A DNA stretch of 64,000 nt from Flagellimonas nanhaiensis (GTDB taxonomy: Bacteria > Bacteroidota > Bacteroidia > Flavobacteriales > Flavobacteriaceae): NCBI RefSeq assembly GCF_003382275.1, contig NZ_QTJX01000008.1:1-64000 (forward strand), given 5' to 3'. Below, piece by piece: positions 62,054-64,000 of this stretch (within the stretch, counting starts at the first letter, position 1; each line of letters starts with the position of its first letter). Made by a program: the position numbers and the translations under genes. Under the pieces are notes generated by a model. That model ran no database searches and had not been told where the DNA came from. It saw only the letters and a list, made by a program, of their open reading frames with translations.

Positions 62054-63409
62054 CTAGATTTCCCGGTTAATGTCCCAGGCCTCAAGATAATCTGCAACAG
62101 CTTTGACAAACATCCCCCCTAACGCACCATTGACCACTCTGTGGTCGTAACTATGGGATAGGAACATTTTACTACGGATACCTATATATTCTCCCTGGTC
62201 TGTTTCAATCACAGCCGGAATCCTACGTATTGCTCCCAGAGCCAAAATACCTACTTGCGGCTGGTTGATAATTGGGGTTCCAAAAACGCTTCCAAATGAG
62301 CCCACATTGGTTACGGTGTAGGTACCCTCTCTTATCTCATCGGGTTTTAGGGCATTGTTTCTGGCCCTATTGGCCAAATCATTCACAGTTTTGGCCATTC
62401 CAACCAAGTTTAACTGGTCTGCATTTTTTATTACGGGAACAATAAGGTTTCCATCTGGTAATGCAGCCGCCATTCCCAAGTTGATATTTTTCTTTTTAAT
62501 GACGTTGTCCCCATCCAAAGAAATGTTCATCAAGGGATATTTCTTTAAGGCCATGGCCACGGCTTCCATAAATATTGGGGTAAAGGTCAGTTTTTCACCT
62601 TCTCTTTCTTCAAAAGCCTTTTTTACCTTGTTTCTCCAGTTTACCACATTGGTTACGTCCACTTCAACAAAACTCTGGACATGGGCAGAGGTGGAAATAC
62701 TTTCAACCATGTGGTGTGCAATGAGTTTGCCCATTCTTGTAAGTGGTACAATCTCATCCCCTTCTGAAACGTGCACTGGAGTTGCAGTTGTTTTTTCCGA
62801 AGCAGGCTTGGAAACCACTTTGGGTTCCTTAACTGGTTCAGTATCTTTTTTGGCTGGCACATTAGAAGCTGCGCTTCCATTTTTAGATCGATTTTCCAAG
62901 AACGCCTTAATATCGTTTTTGGTTACCCTACCTTCTTTTCCTGTGCCAACAATAGCTTCCAGTTCATCCATGGATACGCCTTCTTCTTTGGCTATATTTT
63001 TTACCAATGGGGAGTAAAACCTTTCTGAACTTGAAAAATTCGGTTCTGGAGAAGCAACAGCCTCTTGCACCTGGGCCATCTGGTTTTCCAAGACTTCAAC
63101 AGGCTCCTCAGGGGTTTCAGCGACCATATCCGAAACATCTGTATCGGCTACCGGGCTTTCCAATTCTCCCTCAGTTTGAATAACGGCGACAACTTCTCCA
63201 ACTTTGATTACATCGTCTACATTAAAACGTTTCTCCAACAATACGCCTTCCACTTCACTGGGCACCTCGGAATCCACTTTATCGGTAGCGATCTCAAATA
63301 TGGCTTCGTCCATTTCAATGGTATCCCCAACTTCCTTTAACCAAGTGGTCAGTGTTGCTTCGGCAACACTTTCACCCATCTGCGGTAATTTCAATTCAAA
63401 TTTTGACAT
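62054..63409 (-). CDS. 2-oxoacid dehydrogenase E2 (dihydrolipoyl acyltransferase)
   Basis: 451 aa. Lipoyl domain (about 1-78) with lipoyl-Lys K44 in IATDKVDSEVPSEVE, a peripheral-subunit-binding domain (about 130-170: YSPLVKNIAKEEGVSMDELEAIVGTGKEGRVTKNDI) and the acyltransferase domain (about 215-451). The catalytic HxxxDG reads H423-R-V-V-N427-G: Asp is replaced by Asn. Branched-chain or 2-oxoglutarate type cannot be separated, although the layout suits a branched-chain-type E2. A -7 box TATTTTTG (63447-63454) lies 37 nt upstream. Confidence 0.9.
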   Translation of the reverse strand: MSKFELKLPQMGESVAEATLTTWLKEVGDTIEMDEAIFEIATDKVDSEVPSEVEGVLLEKRFNVDDVIKVGEVVAVIQTEGELESPVADTDVSDMVAETPEEPVEVLENQMAQVQEAVASPEPNFSSSERFYSPLVKNIAKEEGVSMDELEAIVGTGKEGRVTKNDIKAFLENRSKNGSAASNVPAKKDTEPVKEPKVVSKPASEKTTATPVHVSEGDEIVPLTRMGKLIAHHMVESISTSAHVQSFVEVDVTNVVNWRNKVKKAFEEREGEKLTFTPIFMEAVAMALKKYPLMNISLDGDNVIKKKNINLGMAAALPDGNLIVPVIKNADQLNLVGMAKTVNDLANRARNNALKPDEIREGTYTVTNVGSFGSVFGTPIINQPQVGILALGAIRRIPAVIETDQGEYIGIRSKMFLSHSYDHRVVNGALGGMFVKAVADYLEAWDINREI

Positions 63410-63502
63410 ATTCTTATTTAACGAAGTAATATCGACTTATATTTTGCAAAAATACTAAAGAAATCGGCATTTTATTATTTTATGTTCATAAATTCAACTC
63501 CT

Positions 63503-64000
63503 TCAGTCTGCCTTAATTGAACTTTCAAACGGAACTCTGTTCAAAATACTCCTACCCAAGGTCACCTCATCCGCATATTCCAATTCATCCCCAACAGATA
63601 TCCCTCTGGCAATGGTGGAAGTGGTAACTTCCAAGCCTTCCAATTGCCGATAGATATAAAAGTTGGTGGTATCTCCTTCCATTGTTGAACTGAGCGCAAA
63701 AATAAGCTCTTTTACAGAACCGTTCTTTACTCTTTGCACCAACGAAGGAATGTTAAGGTCTTGCGGGCCCACACCTTCCATGGGAGAGATTTTTCCTCCC
63801 AAAACATGGTATAATCCATTGTATTGTGACGTATTCTCTATGGCCATCACATCCCTTATGTCCTCTACAACGCAAACCAGAGTTTCATCCCGCTTAGGGC
63901 TTGCACAAATTTCACAGATTTCCGTATCGGAAATGTTATGGCACTTTTGGCAGAAATTAACGTCCCTTTTAAGTTGCAACAAGGCATTTGATAGCATCTC
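63503..64000 (-). CDS. recR: recombination protein RecR (partial, 5' end beyond window)
   Basis: The last 166 codons or so are present; the gene begins beyond base 64000, since RecR is about 200 aa and the frame stays open to the edge. Visible: the zinc finger [16 protein letters not shown] and the Toprim domain with [14 protein letters not shown] and EGVGPQDLN, ending in [20 protein letters not shown]. It acts with RecO/RecF in gap repair. Confidence 0.93.
   Translation of the reverse strand, partial: EMLSNALLQLKRDVNFCQKCHNISDTEICEICASPKRDETLVCVVEDIRDVMAIENTSQYNGLYHVLGGKISPMEGVGPQDLNIPSLVQRVKNGSVKELIFALSSTMEGDTTNFYIYRQLEGLEVTTSTIARGISVGDELEYADEVTLGRSILNRVPFESSIKAD

Noticed and set aside
62355..63017. 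220-codon open frame antisense to the E2 gene
   Set aside because: It lies wholly inside the conserved E2 sequence on the opposite strand and encodes a low-complexity Ser/Phe-rich product without any family feature.
1..64000. CRISPR arrays, insertion sequences, prophage or conjugation genes
   Set aside because: No regularly spaced repeats, transposase, integrase, terminase or relaxase motifs were seen in the translated frames.

Overview
The window looks like a chromosomal segment of a marine-type member of the family Flavobacteriaceae (phylum Bacteroidota), perhaps close to Muricauda/Allomuricauda. The evidence is the gene set: a SusC/SusD pair, an Oar-type TonB receptor, transketolase split into two subunits, the rpmB-rpmG-DUF4295 cluster, a flavobacterial carotenoid cluster and many 'SC' lipoproteins. 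Low G+C, weak Shine-Dalgarno sequences and promoters of the Bacteroidetes type (-33 TTG/TTTG, -7 TAnnTTTG) agree. I see no insertion sequence, prophage, integrase or CRISPR array. Genus and species cannot be decided from this window.

Layout. 0.3-3.6 kb: translation operon thrS-infC-rpmI-rplT, with infC apparently starting at an AUA codon. 3.6-17 kb: housekeeping block with an SGNH hydrolase, YjbQ, a HAD phosphatase, an exported 'asparagine synthetase B'-named protein, dnaB, accA, an LptF/G permease, tgt, split transketolase, an outer-membrane barrel, an FKBP lipoprotein, Hsp15, a PyrR-like phosphoribosyltransferase, aroK and tRNA-Lys. 17.4-31.8 kb: nutrient uptake and signalling, with an Oar-like receptor, a lipoprotein, SusD and SusC on the minus strand, a divergent LytTR regulator and LytS-type kinase, and a serine hydrolase. 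32.1-36 kb: tRNA-Leu, then a CarH-like B12-photoreceptor-type MerR regulator followed by crtI-crtB-crtZ. 36-42.8 kb: two TlpA thioredoxins (one degenerate), aconitase, MoxR and two PpiC/SurA-type foldases. 42.9-50 kb: two START-like proteins, a class-A-like serine hydrolase, a Tat-exported Gfo/Idh oxidoreductase with a DoxX protein, rimO and a class-C-like serine hydrolase. 50.1-52.6 kb: an ECF41-type sigma factor with RidA, an azoreductase-like flavoprotein and a cupin. 52.6-64 kb: DUF2911-TPR protein, methyltransferase, six-hairpin glycosidase-like protein, ftsY, DUF4295, rpmG, rpmB, cinA, orphan Hpt, FAH hydrolase, DnaQ-like exonuclease, alpha/beta hydrolase, 2-oxoacid dehydrogenase E2 and a recR cut by the window end.

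The most interesting signals are regulatory. (1) An ECF41-like sigma factor gene and the neighbouring azoreductase-cupin pair are both preceded by the same promoter, TGTCACG-N16-TGTCAT, which gives a complete self-contained regulon. (2) A MerR regulator with the Trp/Glu-His/His residue pattern of adenosylcobalamin photoreceptors heads the carotenoid operon. (3) Pairs of direct repeats with a 21-bp period lie about 100 bp upstream of both TonB receptors that flank the LytTR system. (4) infC uses AUA, Tgt lacks its three zinc cysteines, DnaB carries an SSB-like acidic tail, and one TlpA has lost its nucleophilic cysteine.
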